From: Aerococcus sanguinicola
GTDB taxonomy: Bacteria; Bacillota; Bacilli; Lactobacillales; Aerococcaceae
Length of the DNA: 64,000 nucleotides
Assembly: GCF_008726925.1 (NCBI RefSeq)
Contig: NZ_VYWO01000001.1
Span: forward strand, 310,001 to 374,000
Direction: 5' to 3'
Positions 1 to 8,251 of this stretch are shown here, in pieces. Position numbers and translations under genes: made by a program. The notes under the pieces were generated by a model that saw only the letters and a program-made list of their open reading frames with translations, did not search any database and was not told the DNA's origin. Numbering within the stretch: position 1 is the stretch's first letter; each line of letters begins with the position of its first letter.

Positions 1-116
1 CCTTTGAAAAAGAAGTCAGCCGCATCAAAAGAGCCCTCGAAAACAATGACTACGCCCAACTCCAAGACGCCTTCCAAGCCTCAACCAAGCAACGCAGAGC
101 CTGGTATGTGGATTAA
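1..116 (+). CDS. 3' end of an unidentified CDS (possibly prephenate dehydrogenase)
   Basis: Only the last 37 codons are in the window, read in the frame beginning at base 3 and ending with TAA at 114-116. The tail is charged and helical (RIKRALENNDYAQLQDAF, then a Trp-Tyr-Val-Asp end). This resembles the C-terminal helix of TyrA-type prephenate dehydrogenases, which would suit the aromatic-type transporter next door, but the fragment is too short to be sure. It converges on the minus-strand transporter operon and shares a bidirectional terminator with it. Confidence 0.4.
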   Translation, partial: FEKEVSRIKRALENNDYAQLQDAFQASTKQRRAWYVD

Positions 117-154
117 AGTCCTAGCCAATTAACTTACTAAGATAGTTTAAGCAT

Positions 155-195
155 AAAAACCCTCGACCATTTAGTGACAGTCGAGGGTTTTCATT
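155..195. terminator. Bidirectional intrinsic terminator
   Basis: A perfect 12-bp inverted repeat (AAAACCCTCGAC at 156-167, GTCGAGGGTTTT at 180-191) has A and T tracts on its outer sides. It lies between the converging upstream CDS and the transporter operon and can end both transcripts. Confidence 0.85.
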
Positions 196-202
196 ATCAA
201 TA

Positions 203-1009
203 TTAAGCTTTTAAGAGCAGGTCATCATCCCGTAATTGATTCCCCACATTCTCCTTGAAGAGTTCCATCAAGTCCTCTACGGATAACTTAGCCTTGTCCT
301 CGCCTCTGACGTCAACGACAACCCGACCATCATGAAGCATGATCAGGCGGTTGCCATAGGTCAGAGCGTCATTCATATCATGGGTAATCATAAGCGAGGT
401 TAGCTGGTTTTCTTCAATTAAACGTTGGGTCAGGTCCATGACCATCTGGCTCGTCCGAGGGTCAAGGGCAGCCGTGTGCTCATCCAAGAGTAAGAGCTCA
501 GGAGTTTCTAAGATAGCCATGAGCAAGGTAAGAACCTGGCGCTGGCCGCCTGATAGGTTAGAAGCCGCTGTATTTAAGCGGTCTTCCAAGCCCAAGTCTA
601 CCCGGCTGAGCTGCTGGCGAAAGAGCTGGCGCATGTCTTCGGTCACGGACCGGCCAAAACCCCGACGCTTACCGCGCTTATAGGCAATGGCGAGGTTCTC
701 TTCAATACTGAGATTGCGGGCTGTCCCCATCTGTGGATCCTGGAAGACCCGGCTGATCCCAGCTGCGCGCTTATAGGCTGGCATAGCTGTAATGTCTTCG
801 CCACGCAGTCGGATTTGCCCTGAACTAACAGGAATAGTCCCTGCAATCAAGTTAAGCAAGGTGGACTTGCCTGCCCCATTCGAACCAATGACTGAGATAA
901 AGTCATGGTCATGGATGGTTAGCGACAAATCCTTGGTCACATGGTTTTCATTAATACTTCCTGGATTGAAGATCTTATTAATCTGATCAAGTTCTAGTAA
1001 CTTCGTCAT
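203..1009 (-). CDS. ABC transporter ATP-binding protein, TrpZ-like (COG1101 type)
   Basis: A 268-residue cytoplasmic ATPase that would power the membrane permease encoded just upstream. Visible motifs are Walker A GSNGAGKST near residue 43, the signature LSGGQRQ near 153, and Walker B LLLLDEHTAALDP near 173. The His after the Walker B glutamate, instead of the usual Pro, is a hallmark of this ATPase subfamily as I know it. The ATG follows AAAGGAGTAG. It is the last gene of a binding protein - permease - ATPase operon. This family is annotated as tryptophan/tyrosine uptake (TrpXYZ) in streptococci; the substrate here is inferred from the leader peptide at 3098-3190. Confidence 0.85.
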   Translation of the reverse strand: MTKLLELDQINKIFNPGSINENHVTKDLSLTIHDHDFISVIGSNGAGKSTLLNLIAGTIPVSSGQIRLRGEDITAMPAYKRAAGISRVFQDPQMGTARNLSIEENLAIAYKRGKRRGFGRSVTEDMRQLFRQQLSRVDLGLEDRLNTAASNLSGGQRQVLTLLMAILETPELLLLDEHTAALDPRTSQMVMDLTQRLIEENQLTSLMITHDMNDALTYGNRLIMLHDGRVVVDVRGEDKAKLSVEDLMELFKENVGNQLRDDDLLLKA

Positions 1010-1021
1010 AACACTACTCCT

Positions 1022-1912
1022 TTACTTAGCACTGGCTTGCCGGTTAGCCAAGGTCGCCTTGGCATGGGGGGCATAGAGAATAATCGCAAGCGCAATCGAT
1101 GAAAGCACCTTGATATCGCTTGGCAAGACGGGAAGCAATTGTTGCTGCATAATGAAATCAATAATTAAACGATAGATGACAGCCCCAATCGCAATCGTGA
1201 TCAAACGTTTGCCGAAGGTTAAATTCCGGCGGAGCACTTCCCCGATAATGATGGCGGCTAGACCAATAACAATAGTCCCTGTCCCCATGGCAATATCCGC
1301 ATAGCCGTTGTTCTGGCAAATAATGGCCCCCGATAAGGCAATCAGACCGTTAGAAAGCATGAGGCCCACCAATTTCATTTGATCGGTTTTGACCCCATTG
1401 GCCTCTGCCATGAGAGGGTTATCCCCAGTTGCACGAAGGGTCAAGCCGTACTCGGTATTCATAAAGATAACCAAGGCGCTAATGACAATAACTAGGAAAA
1501 TCAAAGCGATAATCAAAGAAGCTAGGGTGGGGTTTAAGCCCGTCGCTTGGAAGCTCTCCATGATATTAGCCTCCCCTAAGAGTGGAATGTTGGCTTGGCC
1601 CATGATCCGCAAGTTGATGGAATAGAGCCCTGTCATGGTCAAAATCCCTGAAAGTAGGGCTGGGATATGCATCTTATTGATCATAAAACCATTGACTAAG
1701 CCTGCCAGTAAACCAGCGAGGAAGGCAGCCACAGTAGCAAGCAAGGGGTGTACCCCAGAAACAATCAGCTTGGCACAAACCGCAGCACCCAAGGGGAAGC
1801 TCCCCTCTGCTGATAGGTCGGCGATATCTAAGATACGGAAGGTCAGGTAGACCCCAATCGCCAGGATCGACCACATGAGCCCCTGTGAAATACTTGAAAC
1901 AATTAAATCCAT
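1022..1912 (-). CDS. ABC transporter permease, TrpY-like (COG4120 type)
   Basis: A 296-residue integral membrane protein with about eight hydrophobic segments, of the branched-chain-transporter-like permease fold. It begins MDLIVSSISQGLMWSILAIG and carries the long Gly/Ala-rich loop around GLMLSNGLIALSGAI typical of these permeases. The start follows GAAGGGAGAATAAG. It lies 5 bases after the binding-protein gene and 12 bases before the ATPase gene, so the three are surely cotranscribed. It would form the transmembrane channel. The substrate cannot be read from the permease itself; an aromatic amino acid is inferred from family and leader. Confidence 0.85.
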   Translation of the reverse strand: MDLIVSSISQGLMWSILAIGVYLTFRILDIADLSAEGSFPLGAAVCAKLIVSGVHPLLATVAAFLAGLLAGLVNGFMINKMHIPALLSGILTMTGLYSINLRIMGQANIPLLGEANIMESFQATGLNPTLASLIIALIFLVIVISALVIFMNTEYGLTLRATGDNPLMAEANGVKTDQMKLVGLMLSNGLIALSGAIICQNNGYADIAMGTGTIVIGLAAIIIGEVLRRNLTFGKRLITIAIGAVIYRLIIDFIMQQQLLPVLPSDIKVLSSIALAIILYAPHAKATLANRQASAK

Positions 1913-1917
1913 GTCAC

Positions 1918-2871
1918 TTATTCTCCCTTCTTAATCTGTGCAGGGTCAATCCCCAAGGCCTTAGCCATCTCTTCATTGACCACTAATTCATAATCCTTAG
2001 CCTTTTCAACAGGAATCTGGCTGACATCTGCTCCCTCTTTGAGGATCTTAACAGCCATTTCAGCAGTTTGCCGGCCTAAATTCTTGTAATTCACCCCGTA
2101 AGTCGCCAGACAGCCTTCTAAATGGGCACTCTCAGCGCCAATAGTAGGCACTTTAGCTTCACGAACCACACTGCCGATGGTCGGAATGGTTTGGGCGATG
2201 GTATTATCGGTCGGTAGGCAGATACCATCGACACGTTTGGCCAGAGCCGCTACAGCTGACTGCACTTCATTGGTCGTTGTTACCGTTTGGGCTTCCACCT
2301 TGAGTCCCTTGCTTTCAGCGTAGTCCTTGAAGGCCTTAAACTGGATTTCTGAGTTGACTTCGCTTGAATTGTAGGGCATGCCCACTGTTTTGATCGATGG
2401 ATCAATGCTTAAAAGCAGGTCCACCGCTTTTTCCACAGGGGCGATATCACTGGTTCCCGAGGCGTTGGTCCCCGGTTGGTCGAGGGACTTGACCAGGTTG
2501 GCAGAGACCGCATCTGTTACCGCTGTAAATAAGATAGGCGTCTGCTTGTCTGCATTGAGCGCTGCTTGAGCAGCTGGGGTCGCAATCGCGAAGGTCAAAT
2601 CCTTACGCCCCTTCATATTCTGGGCAATGGAATTCAGGTTGGATTGGTCAGCTTGGGCATTCTGATAGTCAATCTGGATGTTTTCCCCATCTTTTAGCCC
2701 AGCCTCTGCTAGCCCTTCCACAAAACCTTCCCGGGCATTATTCAGAGCTTGGTGTTCCCCGTACTGGATAATGCCAATCTCCTTTTGCCCGTCTTGACCG
2801 CCCTGGCTACACCCTGCCAGGGATAGGCCGATGAGACCTAGTCCTAAGATCGTACGTATTTTCTTATTCAT
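1918..2871 (-). CDS. ABC transporter substrate-binding lipoprotein, TrpX-like (COG2984 type)
   Basis: The first structural gene of the operon, encoding an extracellular binding protein tethered to the membrane by lipid. The signal peptide ends in a lipobox (LSLAGC) and the mature part has the two-lobed periplasmic-binding fold of this family (IGIIQYGEHQALNNAREGF at the mature start, then TPILFTAVTDAV). The ORF is open to an ATG at 2883, but GGAGAG lies inside those extra codons, 6 bases before the ATG at 2871, and nothing suitable precedes 2883. I therefore place the start at 2871 (MNKKIRTILG). Expression is probably controlled by the attenuator at 2925-2967. Confidence 0.85.
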   Translation of the reverse strand: MNKKIRTILGLGLIGLSLAGCSQGGQDGQKEIGIIQYGEHQALNNAREGFVEGLAEAGLKDGENIQIDYQNAQADQSNLNSIAQNMKGRKDLTFAIATPAAQAALNADKQTPILFTAVTDAVSANLVKSLDQPGTNASGTSDIAPVEKAVDLLLSIDPSIKTVGMPYNSSEVNSEIQFKAFKDYAESKGLKVEAQTVTTTNEVQSAVAALAKRVDGICLPTDNTIAQTIPTIGSVVREAKVPTIGAESAHLEGCLATYGVNYKNLGRQTAEMAVKILKEGADVSQIPVEKAKDYELVVNEEMAKALGIDPAQIKKGE

Positions 2872-2924
2872 TTTTCTCTCCATTTCTAGTGCTAAGGCAC
2901 AGACCGTTCAGCCTTCCTGGCAAA

Positions 2925-2967
2925 CAAAAAAGGTTTAATTAGATATGATAAAAACTAATTAAACCTT
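2925..2967 (-). terminator. Leader terminator (attenuator) of the TrpXYZ-like operon
   Basis: Inverted repeat AAGGTTTAATTAG / CTAATTAAACCTT followed by six T on the minus strand, 54 bases upstream of the first gene. It is an intrinsic terminator inside the 5' leader, so the operon is readable only when it is avoided. Its 5' arm overlaps a GCCTTAA segment that can instead pair with AAAGGC just upstream, giving a possible antiterminator. Confidence 0.8.
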
Positions 2968-2994
2968 AAGGCTATCTGATTTATAAGCTATGCC

Positions 2995-3089
2995 TTTAGC
3001 CATTAGAATTTATCATTCTGGATGGCTAAACACTTTAAAAGGCTTCAGCCATCATAGATCCAAAACGGTGAAGTTTGTACCTATGATGG
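2995..3089 (-). promoter_or_regulatory. Two leader RNA hairpins between leader peptide and attenuator
   Basis: On the minus strand CCATCATAG (3089-3081) pairs with CTATGATGG (3057-3049), and TTTAGCCAT (3030-3022) pairs with ATGGCTAAA (3003-2995), with an inner AGAAT/ATTCT stem. A competing pair, GTTTGTA (3105-3099, at the leader peptide stop codon) with TACAAAC (3079-3073), excludes the first hairpin. Such mutually exclusive pairings are what a ribosome-controlled attenuator needs. The exact switch is inferred. Confidence 0.6.
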
Positions 3090-3097
3090 ATTCACAG

Positions 3098-3190
3098 CTA
3101 CAAACACGATCTAAAATAGCTAAAGTAATACTTGCTCATTTTCTTGGCAGAACATGAAAAATTAACATGTTCTAAATTCAATTGTCTCAT
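3098..3190 (-). CDS. Tyr/Phe-rich leader peptide, 30 aa
   Basis: A short ORF not explained by any protein family. ATG at 3190 follows AGGAAGGAG by 8 bases, an ideal ribosome binding site; TAG is at 3098-3100. The peptide begins MRQLNLEH and near its end has the run KYYFSYF (three Tyr and two Phe in six codons, residues 21-26). It sits between a strong promoter and the terminator that precedes an aromatic-type transporter operon. This matches a classical amino-acid attenuation leader: a ribosome slowed on Tyr/Phe codons would favour the antiterminated RNA. There are no Trp codons, so tyrosine or phenylalanine is the likelier signal. Confidence 0.7.
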   Translation of the reverse strand: MRQLNLEHVNFSCSAKKMSKYYFSYFRSCL

Positions 3191-3221
3191 TTTTCATGCT
3201 CCTTCCTGTCGTGATGTCCTA

Positions 3222-3250
3222 ATAATAAACCGCCATTATCATAAAGTCAA
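3222..3250 (-). promoter_or_regulatory. Promoter of the TrpXYZ-like leader and operon
   Basis: Minus-strand TTGACT (3250-3245), a 17-base spacer and TATTAT (3227-3222), close to the sigma-A consensus. Transcription would start near 3215, giving a leader of about 340 bases before the first gene. Confidence 0.7.
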
Positions 3251-3295
3251 GGGAAATATTAATAAATGTTAATCTTTCTTACAGGATTATCATTA

Positions 3296-3333
3296 AAAAA
3301 GACAGCCCGCCTAGCTTGGAGGAGCTGTCTACT
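3296..3333 (-). terminator. Intrinsic terminator after the 309-aa membrane protein gene
   Basis: On the minus strand GACAGCTCCTCC pairs imperfectly with GGCGGGCTGTC, followed by TTTTTT. It ends the gene at 3356-4285, about 25 bases after its stop codon. Confidence 0.7.
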
Positions 3334-3355
3334 TATCAATTTCGTACACCTTTCT

Positions 3356-4285
3356 TTAATAAGAGGGTTCAGAAGGGCCCGCTGGATCAGGTGTTGGGGC
3401 TGGCGCTGGTTGGGGAGAGGAAGGCTCTGTCCACCCATTATCCGTGGCAGGGGCTTCCTGGCCTTGCCAAGTCCCTCCTCCATTATCAGCAGGTGCTTGC
3501 CAACCCTGGCCGCTATCCTCTCCCTGGTCACTAGAGAAGAGATTGGTCAACCAAGACTTGGCATATTCCCAACCTTCCTGGATCAAAGACCCACCATCTA
3601 CTGTGATGTCAGGGGCATTGAAGGAAAGATTAGGCAGGTAGACCTGAGCCTGGCTCAGGGCCGCATAGCCTAGGACCAAGGCCAGGACAATCACTAAGAG
3701 GCAGCCGCTGCAGCCGCAACCCCGCCGCCTTTTTTTAGGGTAGGCTTTGTACTGGGCTTGGTTAGCAAGGGCTTGCGCCTCTTCTTTGGCTGCTTTGGCC
3801 CGTCGGCGTTCTTCTTCTAGGGCAGCCTTCTTCTCCTTCCAAGGTTCTTTCTTGGCCATTTCGTGTTCAAATCCCCGGTTAATGGCTTGACCGCTAGCTT
3901 GGACCCCACGCTTGACCTGCTGGCCCAAATTAGAAAGGAAGGCCGCCCCCTTGGCATTGATACTGGAATCAGCGCCATCCTCTTCTTGGGATTCCCCCTC
4001 TGACAAGGTCGCCTCAGAAGAAGCTTCTACCGGCGAATCGCCCGCCTCCTCTTCTAAAGCTAGCTCATCGATGGGCTTTTCATTCAGGACGGTCACCAAA
4101 GCATCCCGGTAAGTTTCCAAGTTCACCTGCTGGCGGTGATTTTCCCTGGAAACAGGTTGGACTGCTAGGTCTTCCAGGGCATCTTGAACTTCTAAATATT
4201 CCATTTCCAGTTCTGGGCGGTCTACTCGGCGTAACTGGGCCTTCAATTGGTCTGGGTTATCAAAGTGCTGGTTAAATTTTACCAT
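3356..4285 (-). CDS. Hypothetical single-span membrane protein with a Cys cluster
   Basis: A 309-residue protein of no family I recognise. Residues 1-100 are acidic and hydrophilic. Residues about 140-175 are Lys/Glu/Ala-rich and probably helical or coiled-coil. A basic, Cys-rich motif (KKRRRGCGCSGC, about 182-193) leads straight into one hydrophobic segment (LLVIVLALVLGYAAL). The rest is a Gly/Pro/Gln-rich extracellular tail. By the positive-inside rule the N-terminus is cytoplasmic. ATG follows AAAGGAG. The gene is monocistronic, with its own terminator. A membrane or envelope role can be guessed, but nothing in the sequence fixes the function. Confidence 0.7.
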   Translation of the reverse strand: MVKFNQHFDNPDQLKAQLRRVDRPELEMEYLEVQDALEDLAVQPVSRENHRQQVNLETYRDALVTVLNEKPIDELALEEEAGDSPVEASSEATLSEGESQEEDGADSSINAKGAAFLSNLGQQVKRGVQASGQAINRGFEHEMAKKEPWKEKKAALEEERRRAKAAKEEAQALANQAQYKAYPKKRRRGCGCSGCLLVIVLALVLGYAALSQAQVYLPNLSFNAPDITVDGGSLIQEGWEYAKSWLTNLFSSDQGEDSGQGWQAPADNGGGTWQGQEAPATDNGWTEPSSPQPAPAPTPDPAGPSEPSY

Positions 4286-4499
4286 GAGTCGTCTCCTTTA
4301 AGTGCAAGCCGATCAATCACTAATCTGCTCTCAAACTCTTCTTTAAAGCTATATTATACCATTTCTTCAGCCTAAAAAGAAAAAAATGATAAAAAATCAG
4401 TCTCGAGACTTATTAGGTGCATTCTAATAAAAAATAAGCTATAATAAAATCAGTTCATGAGCTAATAAATAGTAAGTGGACAAGAAGGAGGTATGCACA

Positions 4500-5897
4500 T
4501 TGCAAGTTATTATTACTTTACTTATATTTTTGGCGCTCTGCCTGGTCCTCAACCAGATGAGCCGCAAGCATGTTAAATATTCCAACCGTGTCTTCACCGG
4601 TCTTGGCCTGGGGATTGTCCTTGGACTTCTCATCCAGCTTATCCTAGGGGCTGACAGTGAGGTCACAGCGGAAATCATGGACTGGATTGATATTGTCGGA
4701 AAAGGCTATATCAACTTCCTCCAAATGCTGGTTATCCCCTTGGTTATGGTCTCTATGGTCCGCGCCTTCACTAAGTTGGACCACAACCAAACCAATCTCG
4801 GGAAGATTGGGACCGGCGTCATCGGGACCCTACTGATTACAGTGGCCATCGCGGCCTTCATCGCTATTTCGACAGGGGTTCTCTTCAATTTAGATGGCGC
4901 TGAATTTGCTCGAGGGGCTGCTGAGAATGCCCGGATCGACCAATTAGTTGAACGGAATTCAGAAATTGCAGACTTAACTATTCCTGAAACCATCCGCTCC
5001 TTCATTCCGGTGAATGTTTTCGCGGATATGGCAGGAAGCCGCTCGACCTCAACCATCGCTGTGGTTATCTTCTCTGTCTTTGTGGGAGCTGCCTATTTAG
5101 GGGTTCGCCGCCACCACCCAGAAGAAGCTGAAATCTTTGAAAAGATTATCAATAGTCTCCATGCTATCGTCTCTCGCTTAGTGACCCTAGTGCTTAGAAT
5201 TGCACCATACGGGATCTTTGCTTTGATGACTAAGGCCCTGGCGACTTCAAGCTTGTCCACCATTCAAACCATGGCAACCTTTATCGTGGCTTGCTATGTC
5301 GCATTGATTGTGATGTTTATCATCCACTTGATCATCCTTGCCCTCTTTGGGGTTAATCCTATCCAATACCTCAAGAAGGCTGCTAACGTCTTGATCTTTG
5401 CCTTCACCGCACGGTCCAGTGCCGGTTCTCTACCGCTAAATATTCAAACCCAAACAGAAGCTTTGGGTGTGGATACGCCAACGGCTAACTTTTCAGCTAC
5501 TTTTGGCTTATCGATCGGACAGAACGGCTGTGTTGGGATCTATCCCGTGATGCTTGCTGTCATCGCTGCCCCAGCTGCGGGCATGAGCTTCTCTGACCCA
5601 AGCACCTGGATTACCATCATTGCCGCTGCGACGATTACTTCCATCGGGGTATCCGGTGCTGGCGGCGGGGCTACATTCGGTTCCCTCATCCTCTTCGGTA
5701 TGTTGGGACTGCCGATTGAAGTTATCGGCCTCATGGTTTCCATCGAACCAATCGTTGACATGGGCCGGACCGCCCTTAACGTGAACGACTCCATTATCGC
5801 CGGGACCGTCACCTCTAAGGCCATGGGCAATATGAACCAAGCCATCTTTAACGACCCAGAAGCTCTGGTAGAACCCGAAGATGACGTAGACCGCTAA
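4500..5897 (+). CDS. tcyP: L-cystine/dicarboxylate:cation symporter, TcyP-like
   Basis: A sodium- or proton-coupled carrier of the DAACS/SDF family, closest in appearance to the single-component cystine importer TcyP. Family features are the helical hairpin region with TARSSAGSLPLN (about 305-317 from the chosen start), GLSIGQNGCVGIYP, and VSGAGGGATFGS with NVNDSIIAGT near the C-terminus; the remainder is a series of hydrophobic helices. An in-frame GTG lies at 4476, but AAGGAGG is at 4485-4491, only 8 bases before the TTG at 4500, so TTG is the likely start (LQVIITLL). It is transcribed alone, with TATAAT at 4440-4445 and a terminator after the stop. Cystine as the substrate is inferred from family resemblance. 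Confidence 0.8.
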   Translation: MQVIITLLIFLALCLVLNQMSRKHVKYSNRVFTGLGLGIVLGLLIQLILGADSEVTAEIMDWIDIVGKGYINFLQMLVIPLVMVSMVRAFTKLDHNQTNLGKIGTGVIGTLLITVAIAAFIAISTGVLFNLDGAEFARGAAENARIDQLVERNSEIADLTIPETIRSFIPVNVFADMAGSRSTSTIAVVIFSVFVGAAYLGVRRHHPEEAEIFEKIINSLHAIVSRLVTLVLRIAPYGIFALMTKALATSSLSTIQTMATFIVACYVALIVMFIIHLIILALFGVNPIQYLKKAANVLIFAFTARSSAGSLPLNIQTQTEALGVDTPTANFSATFGLSIGQNGCVGIYPVMLAVIAAPAAGMSFSDPSTWITIIAAATITSIGVSGAGGGATFGSLILFGMLGLPIEVIGLMVSIEPIVDMGRTALNVNDSIIAGTVTSKAMGNMNQAIFNDPEALVEPEDDVDR

Positions 5898-5913
5898 AAT
5901 TTAAGCCAAATAG

Positions 5914-5953
5914 CTAAAGACCAGTCAAATCAACTCTTGACTGGTCTTTTTTT
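5914..5953. terminator. Bidirectional intrinsic terminator
   Basis: GACCAGTCAA and TTGACTGGTC form a 10-bp stem with A residues upstream and a T7 tract downstream. It separates the converging tcyP-like gene and the zinc-ribbon protein gene, whose stop codon overlaps the T tract. Confidence 0.85.
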
Positions 5954-6509
5954 ACTGGCATATTTTTTTCAAGTTGGGTAGGCGTTCGCCGTATTTGAGA
6001 TAGCGGTACTTGATGTAGAAGGCATAGCGTCCTGAGAATAAAGCTATTAAGAGCAACTTCAAATAGAAAGCAAAAGGCAGGCAAATAAGAAGGATTAAGA
6101 TCAGACCGAATTCCCATAAGCCCTGGTAGCAAAACCACAGCCCACTAAAGATAAAGGCCCAGATATTAAAGCGCCCCTTGTCCTGGCCGTCACTCGCTTC
6201 GATCTTCTCCAGCTCAGCCTGCATAGCTGGCGTCTCACCCGCAAAAGGAAAGCGTTGCTTATGCATGCTAGAGGAATTAGTTTGCGCCAGCCCACAGCGC
6301 GAACAGAATTTCTGTCCAATGAGGAGACTCCCCCCACAGCGCCGGCAATAGGCCGTCCCCGTTAAGGGATCCTGGTCACAATTGTAGCAGTAGGTCGCCT
6401 GGTCATGGAGCCTATAGCCGCAATGGGTACAGTAGGCCTTGGGAAGGCGTGCTTGCCTAAAGTCCTCTTTCTTGTAAGTGGCTGTATCGATTAAATCTTC
6501 TTTCGTCAC
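5952..6509 (-). CDS. Zinc-ribbon membrane protein (DUF2628-like)
   Basis: A 185-residue protein with three Cys-pair knuckles in its N-terminal third (CTHCG, CYNC and CRRCGG...CSRCG, about residues 27-72), which look like two zinc ribbons. These are followed by a linker and two closely spaced hydrophobic segments (about 112-160: FNIWAFIFSGLWFCYQGLW, then a Leu/Ile-rich stretch). Zinc ribbon plus the WAFIFSGLWF-type segment is seen in DUF2628-like proteins of Firmicutes, whose function is unknown. The start is GTG, preceded by AGGAGG. It is transcribed alone and converges with the symporter gene. Confidence 0.65.
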   Translation of the reverse strand: MTKEDLIDTATYKKEDFRQARLPKAYCTHCGYRLHDQATYCYNCDQDPLTGTAYCRRCGGSLLIGQKFCSRCGLAQTNSSSMHKQRFPFAGETPAMQAELEKIEASDGQDKGRFNIWAFIFSGLWFCYQGLWEFGLILILLICLPFAFYLKLLLIALFSGRYAFYIKYRYLKYGERLPNLKKICQ

Positions 6510-6608
6510 TAAACCTGCCTCCTATTAATAGTCTTAGCTCTACTATACCCTTTTTTGCGCCTTAGAAAGCGAATCCCTCCTAAAAAGGTCCTTAGAGCTC
6601 TTGAACAG

Positions 6609-6643
6609 ACAAAAAGCCCAAGCTCTAAGAGAGCCTGGACTTT
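6609..6643 (-). terminator. Intrinsic terminator of the LPXTG protein gene
   Basis: Minus-strand AAAGTCCAGGCTCT pairs with AGAGCTTGGGCTTT and runs into a short T tract, about 20 bases after the stop codon of the surface protein gene. Confidence 0.7.
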
Positions 6644-6662
6644 AAAAAGGATTTAGATAAAT

Positions 6663-8111
6663 CTATTTGCGACGTTTTAACAAGGCAGCGCCAGCAGCGA
6701 CTAAGGCAAGTCCGAATCCGGTGAAAGATACCGCAACTGCACCTGTTTTTGGTAAAACAGAATTTGTTGGTTGCGTGCGGCTAGCTTTAGCCTGTCCTGG
6801 CTTAGCTGCCTTAGGTGCAGAAGCAGCTACATTCCCTGGCTTAAGAGCTGGGGCTTGGTCTTTAGCAGGTGAAAGACTTGGTTTAACTTCACTTGCAGGG
6901 GCTTGAGCTGCTTGGTCTTTTCCTGGTGATGGCTTGTCTAGGTTTTGGCTTGGTGCTACTGCGCTAGGCGTTGCAGTTGTAGGGGCAGCGGTTGTTGGCT
7001 TAGTATTTGTCGGGGCCACTGCGCTAGGGGGCGTAGTTGGTTTAGATGGTTGGCCAGGAGTAGTTGTGGTCGTAGAGCTTGAGTTTGTACTGCCTGGTTG
7101 GTTTGTCGTCTCTTTCTTTGGATCCTTGCTAGTTGTATCAGTTGATGGCTTGGCGTTATTGTTATTGTTTTTATCTTGTTTTTGATCAGGACCTTGTTGA
7201 CCTGGATTGGTCTTATCTGTATCTTTATCAGTTAAAGGCTTGTCATTAGATGGATTTACATCGGAGTTATTGTTATTGCTTTGATCTTGATTTTTAATAG
7301 AATCTGGGTTTGAATCCGGTGTTGGTTCTGAATCAGGTTTTACAGTACCACCAATTTTTCCAGCTTCATAATTGGTATCACCAGGTTGATACGATAAAGT
7401 CAAAGCAGCAATTCTATTGTACTTAGTTTCATACTTAGAAGCATCTACACCAGGAGTTAATTTGGAAAATGTTCCATAGCCAAAGGAAATATTACTTGGA
7501 TTTAAGATTTGATAGAGGTGACCATTTTGTTCGGTCCATATCCCTTTTGCGTCTTTCAAAGCAGGTAGTTCCGCGCTAGTCCAAGCTTCAAAATCAGCTT
7601 CCAGGTTAGAGTGACCCCAGCTCAGGTTTTCTCCCCAAGCACTGCTATTGTGGTACTGTGGGTCACTTACTTTATCCGGTGCCTTATGTTCGGTCAAACC
7701 ATGAATCGCTGTCTCTTCTGCCCGAATGTAGGCATCTTTTTCAAGCATCCGGTCATAGCTGATACCATTGACATATTCTTCCTTGTTCAAGCCTTTTTGA
7801 GTGACGTAATTTTTGAGCGAAGTGCCTTCAAAAGGTACTGATTCATCGTCATAATAGCTATTACGGGTATTGCGGATTAATTCCAAAGTTCTCTCAGCTT
7901 GCTTGGGATCTTGGATTTCATAAGCTGCATTGCCAGCTTGATCTGTTGGAGCTGCTGTTGTAGTCGCTGTTGTGGCAGTTGTATCGCCTGCAGCGGCAGT
8001 TCCAGTTGCTTCAACCACTTGAGGGTTGGCTGCGAGGAAGCCTGCAATGGCTACAGAGGCAAGACCTAGATTCAGTTTACGAAATGAGAGTGTGTTTTCT
8101 TTATTCTTCAT
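6663..8111 (-). CDS. LPXTG-anchored surface protein with CAP (SCP/PR-1-like) domain
   Basis: A 482-residue cell-wall protein. The N-terminus has a YSIRK-like signal peptide (SFRKLNLGLASVAIAG). Residues about 65-245 resemble a CAP domain: an ERTLELIRNTRN helix, AEETAIHGLTEH, and the typical WGENLSWG motif. A long low-complexity stretch rich in Ser, Thr, Pro, Asn and Gln (about 255-445) would span the wall. The C-terminus is a sortase signal: LPKTG, a hydrophobic helix and KRRK. CAP proteins are secreted, and the role in bacteria is poorly known. ATG follows AAGGAGGAG. The sortase-like gene at 30110 could act on it, though genomes usually also carry a housekeeping sortase elsewhere. Confidence 0.85.
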   Translation of the reverse strand: MKNKENTLSFRKLNLGLASVAIAGFLAANPQVVEATGTAAAGDTTATTATTTAAPTDQAGNAAYEIQDPKQAERTLELIRNTRNSYYDDESVPFEGTSLKNYVTQKGLNKEEYVNGISYDRMLEKDAYIRAEETAIHGLTEHKAPDKVSDPQYHNSSAWGENLSWGHSNLEADFEAWTSAELPALKDAKGIWTEQNGHLYQILNPSNISFGYGTFSKLTPGVDASKYETKYNRIAALTLSYQPGDTNYEAGKIGGTVKPDSEPTPDSNPDSIKNQDQSNNNNSDVNPSNDKPLTDKDTDKTNPGQQGPDQKQDKNNNNNAKPSTDTTSKDPKKETTNQPGSTNSSSTTTTTPGQPSKPTTPPSAVAPTNTKPTTAAPTTATPSAVAPSQNLDKPSPGKDQAAQAPASEVKPSLSPAKDQAPALKPGNVAASAPKAAKPGQAKASRTQPTNSVLPKTGAVAVSFTGFGLALVAAGAALLKRRK

Positions 8112-8251
8112 ATAATCTCCTCCTTATTCATAGTATAAGTATACTACATTTTATCAGCAAAAACTCATTATTTCCTAAACTGTTATTAATCACTCCTGAA
8201 CGGTATAAAAAGCCAAGATAAGCTCTTATCTAAATGAAAATCCTTTCAGTT

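Noticed and set aside
2884..3250. T-box riboswitch before the TrpXYZ-like operon
   Set aside because: I looked for the conserved GGTGG-type T-box sequence and specifier-loop layout on the minus strand and did not see them; a translated leader fits better. A covariance search would settle it.
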